Positions 1-8,611 of a stretch of 60,452 nt of DNA are shown here, piece after piece. The notes beneath the pieces are model-generated. The model did not search any database. It was not told where the DNA came from and saw only the letters and a list, made by a program, of their open reading frames with translations. The position numbers were made by a program, and so were the translations under genes. Each line of letters opens with the position of its first letter. Position 1 is the first letter of the stretch. Source of the DNA: Bifidobacterium breve (GTDB taxonomy: Bacteria; Actinomycetota; Thermoleophilia; Solirubrobacterales; Solirubrobacteraceae). The DNA lies in the NCBI GenBank assembly GCA_945889475.1, contig CAMDBT010000009.1, positions 1 through 60,452 on the forward strand. The letters run 5' to 3'.

Positions 1-645
1 GCGATGAGCATCGACGGCAAGGTGGCAACGCGCGAAGGCGATTCGCAGTGGATCTCCGATGCCAGCAGTCGCGAGCTGGTCCACGCTTGGCGCGCTGAGG
101 TTGACGCTGTCGCCGTCGGTATCGGGACCGCGATCGCCGACGATCCGCAGCTGACGGTGCGCACGCCTGGCGCCGACAAGCAGCCGCGTAGGATCGTCTT
201 CGATTCAGAGGCTCGGCTGCCGCTTGGCTCGCAGCTTGTGTCAGAGGCGCCGCAGCTGCAACTGATCGTCGTGGTTACGCGCGCCGCTCCACGGAGCGCC
301 GTTGAGGCGCTCGCGTCGGCGGGCGCGGAAGTGGTCGTGGCCAGCGGTGAGAACGAGCCGCTACGGATTAGCGATGCCCTGATCCAGCTCGGCAAGCTCG
401 ACCCGCCGATTACAGCGATGCTGCTCGAAGGTGGACCGCACCTCGCCGGTGCTTTCTTCGACGCCGGGGAAATTGATGAGATTCGACTGTTCGTAGCACC
501 GCTGGTGCTAGGCGGTGCGAGTGCACGTGATCCGGTCGAGGGGATGGGTGTGACGCTGATCGCCGACGCCACCCGAGCGCTCTCGCTGACAGCTCAGCCG
601 GTCGCCGATGACATCCTGCTCACCGCCCGTCTGCGAGAGTGGTAG
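1..645 (+). CDS. ribD: RibD C-terminal reductase domain (5' truncated by window edge)
   Basis: The C-terminal half of the bifunctional pyrimidine deaminase/reductase of riboflavin synthesis. This half reduces the ribosyl side chain of the deaminated pyrimidine with NADPH. The frame is already open at base 1, and the first visible residues (AMSIDGKVAT) are the classic start of the RibD reductase domain, so the zinc deaminase half lies outside the window. DEARLPLGS-like and LLEGGPHLAGAFFDAG segments (substrate/NADPH pocket) are seen. It leads directly into ribE with 2 nt between stop and start. A stand-alone reductase cannot be excluded from this edge. Confidence 0.9.
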   Translation, partial: AMSIDGKVATREGDSQWISDASSRELVHAWRAEVDAVAVGIGTAIADDPQLTVRTPGADKQPRRIVFDSEARLPLGSQLVSEAPQLQLIVVVTRAAPRSAVEALASAGAEVVVASGENEPLRISDALIQLGKLDPPITAMLLEGGPHLAGAFFDAGEIDEIRLFVAPLVLGGASARDPVEGMGVTLIADATRALSLTAQPVADDILLTARLREW

Positions 646-647
646 CC

Positions 648-1235
648 GTGTTTACGGGGCTAATCGAAGACCTAGGTGAGCTAGCCGAGCTTGAAAGCAA
701 TCAGCTCGGCGCGCGGCTGAAGATCCGCAGCGCGCTTGCGCCGCAGCTCTCCGATGGCGACTCGGTCGCCGTCAATGGCGTCTGCCTGACCGCCACGGAG
801 ATCGACGCCGAGAGCTTCTCGGCCGACGCTATGAGCGAAACACTCGGTCGCAGTTCGCTCGGCCAAGTCGCGCCAGGGGCGTCGCTCAACCTTGAGCTGC
901 CGGTTCGCGCCGGTGGCCGGCTCGGCGGCCACATCGTGCAGGGCCACATCGATGGCGTAGGCACCGTAGCTGCGGCGCGCGAGGACGGCATCGCGCTGGT
1001 GGTGACCGTTTCAGCTGCGCCCGAGCTGCTCCGCTATGTCGCCGAGAAGGGTTCGATTGCCGTCGACGGCGTCTCGCTTACGGTTGCTCGCGTTGACGAC
1101 GAGGGTTTCGATGTCTGGTTGATCCCTGAAACGGCGCAGCGGACTAACCTTGGCGGCGCGCAGCCTGGTCGCAGCGTCAACCTTGAGGTTGACATTCTTG
1201 CCAAGTACGTCGAGCGACTGCTGGCCACCAACTGA
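648..1235 (+). CDS. ribE: Riboflavin synthase alpha subunit
   Basis: Dismutates two 6,7-dimethyl-8-ribityllumazines to riboflavin plus the pyrimidine precursor, the last step of the pathway. The 195-aa protein shows the expected internal duplication: VNGVCLT at about 42-48 in the first barrel and VDGVSLT at 139-145 in the second, with GGHIVQGHID (93-102) opening the second repeat. The GTG at 648 was chosen because it gives the family N-terminus MFTGLIED; an in-frame GTG at 639 would add three residues. Its stop overlaps the ATG of ribBA (TGATG), implying translational coupling. Confidence 0.95.
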   Translation: MFTGLIEDLGELAELESNQLGARLKIRSALAPQLSDGDSVAVNGVCLTATEIDAESFSADAMSETLGRSSLGQVAPGASLNLELPVRAGGRLGGHIVQGHIDGVGTVAAAREDGIALVVTVSAAPELLRYVAEKGSIAVDGVSLTVARVDDEGFDVWLIPETAQRTNLGGAQPGRSVNLEVDILAKYVERLLATN

Positions 1236-2536
1236 TGACAGATAGAGCTGAAACCGATTACCGCTTTGCGACCGTCGATGAGGCGATCGCCGAGATTGCC
1301 GCTGGCAGGATGGTTGTCGTTATCGACGACGAGGATCGTGAGAACGAAGGCGATCTGGTGATGGCCGCCGAGCACGTTACGCCGGAGGCGATCAACTTCA
1401 TGGCCAAGCACGCGCGCGGCTGGATCTGCTTGGCGCTAACGCCGCAGCGGTGCACCGAGCTCGACTTGGAGCTGATGACGGCCAAGAACGAGACCCCGTA
1501 TGAGACACCTTTCACGGTCACGATTGAGGCTCGTGAAGGCGTGACGACGGGGATCAGCGCTGCCGATCGTGCTCAGACGATCCGTGTCGCGAGCGATCCG
1601 GCCAACGGGCCGGAAGCGATCGTCAAGGGCGGGCACGTAAACCCACTGAAGGCAAAGCCCGGCGGGGTGCTGGAGCGCACCGGCCACACTGAGGCAAGCG
1701 TCGACTTGGCGCGGCTTGCTGGCTGTACTCCGGCCGGCGTGATCTGCGAGGTCATGAACGACGATGGCTCGATGGCTCGCGTCGAAGACCTAAAGGCCTA
1801 CTGCGATCTCCATCAGCTGAAGATGCTGACGATTGCCGATCTGATCGCCTACCGGCGACAGAATGATCGGCTCGTAGAAAGGATCGTCTCAACGGCGCTG
1901 CCGACGGCCTTCGGCGAGTTCGCCGTCGTCGGTTATCGCTCTCCCAGCGATGGCAAACATCACGTCGCTCTAGTGAAGGGAGAGGTCGACGGGAAGGACG
2001 ACGTGATCGTTCGCGTCCACTCAGAGTGTCTCACCGGCGATGTTTTCCATTCGCTGCGCTGCGACTGCGGCGACCAGCTCGCAGCAGCGCTTGCCGTGAT
2101 CGAGCAAGAAGGGCAGGGAGTCTTGCTCTACCTTGCGCAGGAGGGGCGGGGGATTGGGCTGCTGAACAAGCTCAAGGCCTACAAGCTGCAGGAGGAGGGG
2201 TACGACACCGTCGATGCCAACCTCCAGCTTGGCCTTCCCGCCGATCTGCGCGACTACGGCATCGGCGCACAGATTCTCGTCGATCTTGGCCTCAGCTCAA
2301 TCCGCATTCTGACCAACAACCCGAAGAAGATTCATGGCCTAGAGGGCTACGGACTCTCGGTCAGTGAGCAGCTACCGATCGAGCCTGCGTCAAACCACCA
2401 CAACGCCGATTATCTGGAGACGAAACGGCGCCGGATGGGCCACACGCTCCATCATCAGGGACTCAATCTCGATGAGGAGATGCTTCACGCTGAGCGCGAG
2501 CAGGACCGCGATGCGATGGGAGCCCCGGATGGCTGA
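1235..2536 (+). CDS. ribBA: Bifunctional DHBP synthase / GTP cyclohydrolase II
   Basis: A 433-aa fusion of the two committed branches of riboflavin synthesis. The N-terminal half (about 1-215) makes 3,4-dihydroxy-2-butanone 4-phosphate from ribulose 5-phosphate; it carries the acidic DDEDRENEGDL loop near residue 32. The C-terminal half (about 216-415) is GTP cyclohydrolase II. It has the zinc cysteines in HSECLTGDVFHSLRCDCG and the EGRGIGLLNKL catalytic segment. Both halves look intact and of normal length. The ATG overlaps the ribE stop and the 3' end overlaps ribH by 8 nt, so the four rib genes form one tightly coupled operon. Confidence 0.96.
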   Translation: MTDRAETDYRFATVDEAIAEIAAGRMVVVIDDEDRENEGDLVMAAEHVTPEAINFMAKHARGWICLALTPQRCTELDLELMTAKNETPYETPFTVTIEAREGVTTGISAADRAQTIRVASDPANGPEAIVKGGHVNPLKAKPGGVLERTGHTEASVDLARLAGCTPAGVICEVMNDDGSMARVEDLKAYCDLHQLKMLTIADLIAYRRQNDRLVERIVSTALPTAFGEFAVVGYRSPSDGKHHVALVKGEVDGKDDVIVRVHSECLTGDVFHSLRCDCGDQLAAALAVIEQEGQGVLLYLAQEGRGIGLLNKLKAYKLQEEGYDTVDANLQLGLPADLRDYGIGAQILVDLGLSSIRILTNNPKKIHGLEGYGLSVSEQLPIEPASNHHNADYLETKRRRMGHTLHHQGLNLDEEMLHAEREQDRDAMGAPDG

Positions 2537-2963
2537 GCGCTACGCAATTGTCTGCGCTCAGTTCTATCCCGAGTTGGCTCAGCGGCTGACTTCCAGCGCG
2601 CAGGCGGCGCTGGCCGCGGCCGGTTGCGAGCCAGCCGAGTGCTTTGAAGTTCCGGGCGCCTTCGAGCTCCCTGCGGCTGCCAACCTCTGCGCGCAGTCAG
2701 GGCGCTTTGCCGGAGTCGCATGTCTTGGCGCAGTGATTCGCGGCGAAACCGACCACTACGACTACGTCTGCGCCGAAACCGCCCGCGGGATTGGGGCCGT
2801 GTCGCTTGCGACCGGTGTCGCTTGCTCGTTTGGCGTCCTGACCGTCGATACGATCGAGCAGGCGCTCGAGCGCTCCGGCGGCGGCGTCCGCGACGCCGGC
2901 CGCAACGCCGCCAAGGCGTTACTCGCGCTCCAACGCGTCCGCGATCAGCTCAGCGAGGCGTAG
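2529..2963 (+). CDS. ribH: 6,7-dimethyl-8-ribityllumazine synthase
   Basis: Condenses the pyrimidine and the butanone phosphate to lumazine, feeding RibE. The 144-aa protein starts MAERYAIVCAQFY at ATG 2529, inside the last codons of ribBA. The reading frame is open further upstream, but that part is only an overlap with ribBA. Family hallmarks are PGAFELP and GAVIRGETDHYDYVC, which hold the phosphate and the catalytic His region. Last gene of the riboflavin operon. Any FMN riboswitch would lie upstream of ribD, outside the window. Confidence 0.94.
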   Translation: MAERYAIVCAQFYPELAQRLTSSAQAALAAAGCEPAECFEVPGAFELPAAANLCAQSGRFAGVACLGAVIRGETDHYDYVCAETARGIGAVSLATGVACSFGVLTVDTIEQALERSGGGVRDAGRNAAKALLALQRVRDQLSEA

Positions 2964-3034
2964 CACCGCAGCCGCAGTTTTGGCCGCGCGGCGCTGATCT
3001 CAACCGCCGCGGGCGCTACAGCGCGAACCTCAAC

Positions 3035-3055
3035 CGGTCAGCTGACCGCTACACT
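3035..3055 (+). promoter_or_regulatory. rpmB promoter: -10 TACACT with abutting 14-bp palindrome
   Basis: TACACT at 3050-3055 ends 10 nt before the rpmB ATG, the leaderless spacing seen repeatedly in this window. Immediately upstream, 3035-3048 is a perfect palindrome (CGGTCAGCTGACCG) that covers the spacer/-35 side of the promoter, so a repressor site is possible. No convincing -35 hexamer is visible. Confidence 0.45.
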
Positions 3056-3065
3056 GCGCAGCGCG

Positions 3066-3257
3066 ATGGCCAAGGTTTGCTTCAGCTGCAATAAGGGACC
3101 GGCATTCGGCAACAGCCGCAGCCACTCGATGGTCGCCACGCGGCGCCGTTTTAACCCCAACCTGCAGAAGGTTCGGATCCTCGTCGACGGCGCGCCACGG
3201 CGCGAGTTCGTCTGCACGCGCTGCCTCAAGGCTGACAAGATCCAAAAGGCCCTTTAG
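3066..3257 (+). CDS. rpmB: 50S ribosomal protein L28 (zinc-binding type)
   Basis: A 63-aa ribosomal protein with the family start MAKVCFSCNKGPAFGN and the basic RRRFNPNLQKVR core. Two CxxC pairs (CFSC near residue 5 and CTRC near 50) make this the zinc-containing form. It is the first gene of a run with the DAK2 protein and recG, an order common in Actinobacteria and Firmicutes. A TANNNT -10 10 nt before the ATG suggests a leaderless transcript. Confidence 0.95.
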   Translation: MAKVCFSCNKGPAFGNSRSHSMVATRRRFNPNLQKVRILVDGAPRREFVCTRCLKADKIQKAL

Positions 3258-3270
3258 GCTCCGCGGCGTA

Positions 3271-4938
3271 GTGCCGCAATCAGATTCCAGTCCCAGCCTG
3301 CTGCGTTTCCGCGCGGTACTCGCCGGCGCCCTCGTGGCGCTCGAGGAACGACGCTCCGAGATCAATGATCTCAACGTCTTTCCGGTTGCCGATGGCGACA
3401 CCGGTGACAACATGGTGCTGACGATGCGCGGTTGCCTGACGGAGCTGGAGCGCCTGATCGAAGAATCGGGTGAGCGATCGCTAGATCAGATCGGCCGCGA
3501 CGAGATCGTTGACCTCGTCGCTCGCGCCGCACTGCTAAGCGCCCGCGGCAACAGCGGCGTCATTCTCTCGCAGCTGATCCGCGGCGCCGCCGAGGAACTG
3601 GTCTCACGGCCCGGCGTGTTGGTTGACCCGGTGCTGATCGCACTAGCGATGCAGCGCGCCGCTGAGCGCGCCTACGCATCGGTTCGTGAGCCTGCTGAGG
3701 GAACGATGCTGACCGTCATGGCCGACATGGCGGCTGCCGTTAGCACCGAGCTGGAAGAGCTCGAGCCGATGGAGGCCGACGCGAGCATGACGGAACAGAA
3801 CGAGCGGATCGCCGCGCTGCTTGAGGTTGCGGTCGCAGCCGGTGAGGAGTCGGTGCGGCGCGGGCCTGAGCTACTTCCCGCGCTGAAGGATGCCGGGGTG
3901 GTTGATTCGGGTGGCTATGGCGTCGTCGTCCTGTTCGCTGGCTGCATTGCCGCGCTGCGTGGCGAGCAGGGGCTCGCGGTCGCCCACCACGTCGCTCCGG
4001 CGCGCTCCAGCCAGCCTCAGCACGAGTCAACGACATTCCGCTTCTGCACCAACTTTGCCGTCACAGCGAGCAGCGATCGGCGGCTCGAGGATTCGCAGCA
4101 CTACATCGCGCTGCTCGAGCAGCTGGGAGATTCGGTTCTCGTCGTCGGCGACCCGCTGACGGTCCGCGTCCACGTTCATACCGACGAGCCAGAGGCCGCA
4201 ACGGCGCTCTTCGATGACGCCGGGCAGGTATCGCGGCTCGACGTCGCTGACATGTCGGCACAGATCGCAGATCGTGACCGACGGCTTGGGGGCGAGGTCG
4301 AGACCCGCGCGCGCTGCGGCACGCTAGCGATCGTCGTTGGCGAAGGAGTAGCCGAGCTCTACCGCTCGCTCGGAGCGCAGGTGCTCGATGGCGGTGAAAC
4401 GCTGAACCCATCTACTTACGAAATCCTCGCTGGCATCCATTCCGTCGCCGCCGACGAAGTCGTCGTGCTCCCCAACAGCCGCAACGTCTTCATGGCCGCG
4501 CAGGCAGCCGCCGAGATGTCTGAGCGCGTTGTCCATGTGGCCCAGTCAAGTGAGATGCAGGCGGGGCTCGCTGCGCTCGTCGGCGCCCGCCCTGAGCGCT
4601 CGGCAGCCGAAAATGCGACCGAGATCGACAGGCTCCTGGAGGGGGTCCGCTGCGGCAGCGTCGCCCGCGCCGCGCGCGACGATGGCGAAGGCCGGTTTGC
4701 AGCCGGCGACGCGGTCGGCTACGTCGGCGAGCAGCTAATCGCGTGGGGCGAGCCCGGTGCGACGCTGAGCGCGGTGGCCGCCGCTCTCGCCGACGGAACC
4801 GAGCTACTGACAGTGATCGCCGGGGCCGGCGCGCCGATCGACTTCGCTGGGGTTGCGGCGCTGATGCCAAAGACGCTGGAGTTGGAGTTCCACGAGGGTG
4901 GCCAGCCGAGCCGCTGGTGGCTGTTGTCCGCTGAGTAG
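3271..4938 (+). CDS. DAK2-domain fatty-acid-kinase-like protein (YloV/FakA family)
   Basis: A 555-aa protein with an N-terminal DhaL/DAK2 nucleotide-binding domain (about 1-200). Its metal/ATP motif VFPVADGDTGDNM sits near residue 30, and LSARGNSGVILSQ follows. The C-terminal half matches the EDD/YloV region of FakA. In Firmicutes FakA phosphorylates fatty acids presented by FakB proteins; no FakB is in this window, so the substrate is inference. The GTG start lies 13 nt after the rpmB stop. The rpmB-yloV-recG order is widely conserved. Confidence 0.88.
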   Translation: MPQSDSSPSLLRFRAVLAGALVALEERRSEINDLNVFPVADGDTGDNMVLTMRGCLTELERLIEESGERSLDQIGRDEIVDLVARAALLSARGNSGVILSQLIRGAAEELVSRPGVLVDPVLIALAMQRAAERAYASVREPAEGTMLTVMADMAAAVSTELEELEPMEADASMTEQNERIAALLEVAVAAGEESVRRGPELLPALKDAGVVDSGGYGVVVLFAGCIAALRGEQGLAVAHHVAPARSSQPQHESTTFRFCTNFAVTASSDRRLEDSQHYIALLEQLGDSVLVVGDPLTVRVHVHTDEPEAATALFDDAGQVSRLDVADMSAQIADRDRRLGGEVETRARCGTLAIVVGEGVAELYRSLGAQVLDGGETLNPSTYEILAGIHSVAADEVVVLPNSRNVFMAAQAAAEMSERVVHVAQSSEMQAGLAALVGARPERSAAENATEIDRLLEGVRCGSVARAARDDGEGRFAAGDAVGYVGEQLIAWGEPGATLSAVAAALADGTELLTVIAGAGAPIDFAGVAALMPKTLELEFHEGGQPSRWWLLSAE

Positions 4939-4952
4939 TTGACGATTAGCCG

Positions 4953-7088
4953 GTGGATTACACGCCGCGCGGACTTGGCGACGGCGCTCCGCTCAGCGAG
5001 CAGCAGCTGATCGGTGCTCCGCTGCACTGGCCTTCTGAAAAGGCGCTCGCCGAGCGCCCCACATTCGGCGGGCGCAAGGCCAACGAGGGAGCAGAGCATC
5101 TAGGCCTGATTTCCGTTCAAGCCTTGCTCGAACACCTCCCGCGCGACCGCCGAGAGGCGCGCACCGTGGCGACGCTCGTGCCAGGCGAGCAGGCGACCGT
5201 CGTCGTCGAGGTTCGCTCGATCAGCTCGCGGCCGGTTCGACGGCGTGGCATGCGCCCGCTGGTCGAAGCGCTCGTCGTCGACGAAACCGGCACACTTCAG
5301 GCCACCTTTTTCAACCAGCCTTGGTTGGTGAAGAAGTACCCACCGGGGACCCGACTGGTGCTGCATGGGAGCTACGAGGCTCGCAATCGGTTCCGCGTTA
5401 GCTCGCACGCACCGACGGCGGACGAGATTGGCGCTGGCGACGAGGTCGGCCACTACCCGGCCGCAGAAGGACTCTCATCAACACAGATCCTCGCAGCGAT
5501 CCGCGAGCACCTCGGCGCCGCACGGTTGGCTCCCGATCCGCTGCCGGGGCGGCTGCGCGCACGTCACCGGCTGCCGGATCTGCCTTCGACTCTGTTGGCG
5601 GGGCATAGCGGCCAGCTTGAACCGGCGCGCCAGCGGCTCGCCTTCGATGAGCTGCTGTACGTCCAGCTCGACCTGCTGCGCCGCCGCGCGCGGCGCGCCG
5701 AGGCGGTCAAGGCGCCCCCGTTGCCTGCCGCGCAGGAAGGTAGTAGAGCCGATCCCGTTGACGAGTGGATCGAGCAGCAGCTTCCATTTGAGCTGACAGG
5801 GGATCAGCAGCGCGCCGTCGAGGTCGTGCTCGGCGACATCGCCCGCGGCCATCCGATGCAGCGGCTGCTGATGGGGGAGGTCGGCTCAGGAAAAACGGTT
5901 GTTGCACTTGCGGCGATGCTGCGCGCGGTTGCGAATGGATACCAAGCCGCGCTGATGGCGCCGACTGAGACGCTCGCTAATCAGCACTTTGCGACGCTGC
6001 AGGAGCTGATGCCAGGGCAGACCGTGCCGGTCGCGCTGCTGACCGGCTCGACGCCGCCAGCGCGCCGGCGCGACCTGCTCGGAAAGCTGGCCTCGGGCCA
6101 GCTTTCGCTCGTCGTCGGCACCCACGCGCTAATTGAGGACGACGTGCTGTTCGAACGGCTCGCGGTCGTCGTCGTTGACGAGCAGCATCGCTTCGGTGTC
6201 CGCCAGCGAACGGCGCTTGACGCGAAGGCCGCTGGGCCGGCCGGGGCGGCAGCGCCACATGTGCTGCACATGACGGCAACACCGATCCCTCGGACGTTGG
6301 CGCTGCTCGGCTACGGCGACCTCGACGTAACCGAGCTGCGCGAGCTGCCGCAGGGCCGCCAGCCAGTAGCAACCCACCTCGCTTCCGGTGAGCGCGATCG
6401 CGCGCGTGCCTACGAGCGGATCCGCGAGGAGCTGCGCGGCGGTCGCCAGGCCTATGTCGTCTGCCCGCTGGTCGAAGAGTCGCAGGCGCTGGCAGCGCGG
6501 GCCGCAAGCGCCGAATACGAACGCCTCAGCGCCGATGAGTTCGGCGACTTCAAGCTCGCCCTGATCCACGGTCAGATGGCCTCGGCGCGGAAGGCCGAGG
6601 CAATGCGCAGCTTCAAAGCCGGTGAGGTAGACGTATTGGTCGCGACAACGGTGATCGAGGTCGGAGTCGACGTTCCCAACGCAACGGTGATGTTGATCGA
6701 AAACGCTGAGCGCTACGGCCTCTCTCAGCTGCACCAACTGCGCGGCCGCATCGGTCGCGGTGAGCACGCCTCGGTCTGCATCTGCTTTGGGCCCGAAAAA
6801 TCCCAGCGGCTGAAAGCCTTTTCAACCTGGAACGACGGTTTTAAGCTGGCCGAGGTGGATCTTCAACTCCGCGGTGAAGGCGAGCTGACAGGGATGCGGC
6901 AATCAGGGATGGCGGCCTTTCGGTTCGCGGTGATGCCTCAGGATGGCGAGCTGCTGGAGCGGGCTCGCCTCAGCGCCCGTGAGATTCTCGAACTTGACCC
7001 TGAGCTGGCGCTTGCTGAGCACCTGCCGCTGCGTGAAGCCGTCGAGCGGGCACGAGGTTCGTTGCTGATGGCAACGATCCCAGCCTGA
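4953..7088 (+). CDS. recG: ATP-dependent DNA helicase RecG
   Basis: A 711-aa superfamily 2 helicase that regresses stalled replication forks and processes Holliday junctions. An N-terminal wedge/OB region (about 60-170) precedes the helicase core with Walker A GEVGSGKTVVAL, DEQHRFGVRQR (the DEQH box), MTATPIPRTLAL and the C-terminal VATTVIEVGVDVPNA and QLRGRIGRG motifs. The GTG start is 14 nt after the previous stop. Its last base region overlaps rsmD by one base (TGATG), indicating coupling. Confidence 0.96.
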   Translation: MDYTPRGLGDGAPLSEQQLIGAPLHWPSEKALAERPTFGGRKANEGAEHLGLISVQALLEHLPRDRREARTVATLVPGEQATVVVEVRSISSRPVRRRGMRPLVEALVVDETGTLQATFFNQPWLVKKYPPGTRLVLHGSYEARNRFRVSSHAPTADEIGAGDEVGHYPAAEGLSSTQILAAIREHLGAARLAPDPLPGRLRARHRLPDLPSTLLAGHSGQLEPARQRLAFDELLYVQLDLLRRRARRAEAVKAPPLPAAQEGSRADPVDEWIEQQLPFELTGDQQRAVEVVLGDIARGHPMQRLLMGEVGSGKTVVALAAMLRAVANGYQAALMAPTETLANQHFATLQELMPGQTVPVALLTGSTPPARRRDLLGKLASGQLSLVVGTHALIEDDVLFERLAVVVVDEQHRFGVRQRTALDAKAAGPAGAAAPHVLHMTATPIPRTLALLGYGDLDVTELRELPQGRQPVATHLASGERDRARAYERIREELRGGRQAYVVCPLVEESQALAARAASAEYERLSADEFGDFKLALIHGQMASARKAEAMRSFKAGEVDVLVATTVIEVGVDVPNATVMLIENAERYGLSQLHQLRGRIGRGEHASVCICFGPEKSQRLKAFSTWNDGFKLAEVDLQLRGEGELTGMRQSGMAAFRFAVMPQDGELLERARLSAREILELDPELALAEHLPLREAVERARGSLLMATIPA

Positions 7089-7627
7089 TGCGCGTCGTCG
7101 CCGGAAGGCTTGGCGGCCGCAAGCTTCAGTCTCCTAACAGCTCGGTGACGAGGCCGACGAGCGACCGAGTCCGTGAATCGCTCTTCTCGACGCTCGGCCC
7201 GATCGACGGTTCTGCCGTGCTCGACCTCTTCGCAGGCTCCGGGGCGCTGGCGATCGAAGCGCTTTCGCGTGGAGCGGCAAGGGCGGTGCTGGTTGAGCGC
7301 GATCGTGGCGCGGCGACGGTGATTGCGGCAAATCTCGCTGCGCTCGGCCTTTCGGAGCCCCAAGCGCGTTTGATCCGCGGTAGCGCGCAGAAAGCGCTGG
7401 AGCAGGCAGCGGCGGCCTCTGAGACGTACGATCTACTCTTCTTAGACCCTCCATACCGTCATGCTGCGATGCTTGGCGGCGATGCTGCGAAGCTAATCGA
7501 AGCGATTCTCGCACCAGATGCGAGAGTGGTGACCGAGAGCGACCGGCGTCAGCCGCTTGAGCTTGAACTGCCGATGATCGATGAACGCCGCTACGGCGAC
7601 ACCCTGATACGAATCCACCAACGATGA
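7088..7627 (+). CDS. rsmD: 16S rRNA (guanine966-N2)-methyltransferase RsmD
   Basis: A 179-aa SAM-dependent methyltransferase. It begins MRVVAGRLGGRKL, followed by RPTSDRVRESLFS, SAM motif I LDLFAGSGALAIEAL and the catalytic LFLDPPYR, all diagnostic for RsmD. The predicted target is G966 in helix 31 of 16S rRNA. The ATG overlaps the recG stop, and the 3' end overlaps coaD by 4 nt. The recG-rsmD-coaD order is conserved in Gram-positive bacteria. Confidence 0.95.
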   Translation: MRVVAGRLGGRKLQSPNSSVTRPTSDRVRESLFSTLGPIDGSAVLDLFAGSGALAIEALSRGAARAVLVERDRGAATVIAANLAALGLSEPQARLIRGSAQKALEQAAAASETYDLLFLDPPYRHAAMLGGDAAKLIEAILAPDARVVTESDRRQPLELELPMIDERRYGDTLIRIHQR

Positions 7628-8121
7628 CCAACTCCAAGAAGATCGCAGTCTGCCCAGGCTCCTATGACCCGATAACTCGCGGCCACGTTGATGTGATCGC
7701 GCGCGCCGCGGAGGTCTTCGACGAGATCGTCGTCGCCGTCGTCAATCACCCAGTGCGCAAAGGAGCGACGCTTTTTAGCCTTGATGAGCGGATTGCCTTC
7801 ATCGAGGACGCCACAGCAGACCTCGCAAACGTCCGCAGCGCCGCGTTTGACACGCTGATCGTTGACTTTGCTCGTGAGATCGGCGCGCAGGCGATCGTCA
7901 AAGGGTTGCGTGCTATCTCAGATTTCGAATACGAAACAGAGATGAACCAGCTCAACCGCCAGCAGGCCCCCGATATAGAGTCGCTCTACATGATGGCCAG
8001 CCCGCAGTTCAGCTTCATCAGTTCGAGCGGGATCAAGGAATTGGCGATCTTTGGCGGCAAAATCGACGAACTCGTCACACCAAAAGTTGCAGCCCGACTG
8101 AAGGAAGAACTCGCTCGCTAG
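7624..8121 (+). CDS. coaD: Phosphopantetheine adenylyltransferase
   Basis: Catalyses the penultimate step of coenzyme A synthesis, joining 4'-phosphopantetheine to AMP. The 165-aa length is typical. The nucleotidyltransferase motif is CPGSYDPITRGHVDVI (TxGH variant), with KGLRAISDFEYE for substrate binding and FISSSGIKE as the C-terminal (S/T)SxxxKE motif. It overlaps rsmD by 4 nt (ATGA) and has no separate ribosome-binding site. Confidence 0.96.
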   Translation: MTNSKKIAVCPGSYDPITRGHVDVIARAAEVFDEIVVAVVNHPVRKGATLFSLDERIAFIEDATADLANVRSAAFDTLIVDFAREIGAQAIVKGLRAISDFEYETEMNQLNRQQAPDIESLYMMASPQFSFISSSGIKELAIFGGKIDELVTPKVAARLKEELAR

Positions 8122-8137
8122 CGAAAGGCACCGTGCT

Positions 8138-8605
8138 ATGGACGTTCTCGTACTAATCGACAAGCTTGATGACCTGATCCACAACGCCAAGCCGGTGCCT
8201 CTCACCGACCAGGTTCGCGTGGACAAAGAGGAGATCTACGACATCCTCGACCAGATGCGCGCCACGATCCCGGAAGAGATCAAGCAGGCTCGCTGGATCG
8301 TCAAGGAACGCCAGGAGATGCTCGCCGAAGCGAAACGCGAAGCTGAGCGCGTGATCAAGGAAGGTCACGAGAAACAGGCGCAACTGATCGCCGGCGAAGC
8401 GGTAACGCGTGAGGCCGAACGGGCTGCCGATGACATCTTGGAAGAGGCGAAGGTCCGTGAGCGTGAGATCCGCCTCGGCGCGGAGGACTACGCCGACGAG
8501 ATTCTAGGCACGCTCGAGACCAACCTCTCGAAGTTCATCTCCGCCGTGCAGCGTGGCCGTGATCGGCTCGCCGGTGCAGATGACGAAGAGTCCGACGGCA
8601 GCTGA
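8138..8605 (+). CDS. SepIVA-like coiled-coil protein (DivIVA-related)
   Basis: A 155-aa, highly charged protein predicted as a long helical coiled coil (about 40-135, rich in E/K/R/A) after a short N-terminal segment, MDVLVLIDKLDDLIHNAKPVPLTD. Mycobacterial SepIVA, a DivIVA-family septation factor, has the same shape and also follows coaD. This context, rather than strong motif identity, supports the call; older annotations would say ATP synthase F0 subunit b-like. An AAAGG stretch about 10 nt before the ATG could serve as ribosome-binding site. Confidence 0.7.
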   Translation: MDVLVLIDKLDDLIHNAKPVPLTDQVRVDKEEIYDILDQMRATIPEEIKQARWIVKERQEMLAEAKREAERVIKEGHEKQAQLIAGEAVTREAERAADDILEEAKVREREIRLGAEDYADEILGTLETNLSKFISAVQRGRDRLAGADDEESDGS

Positions 8606-8611
8606 TAGCGC

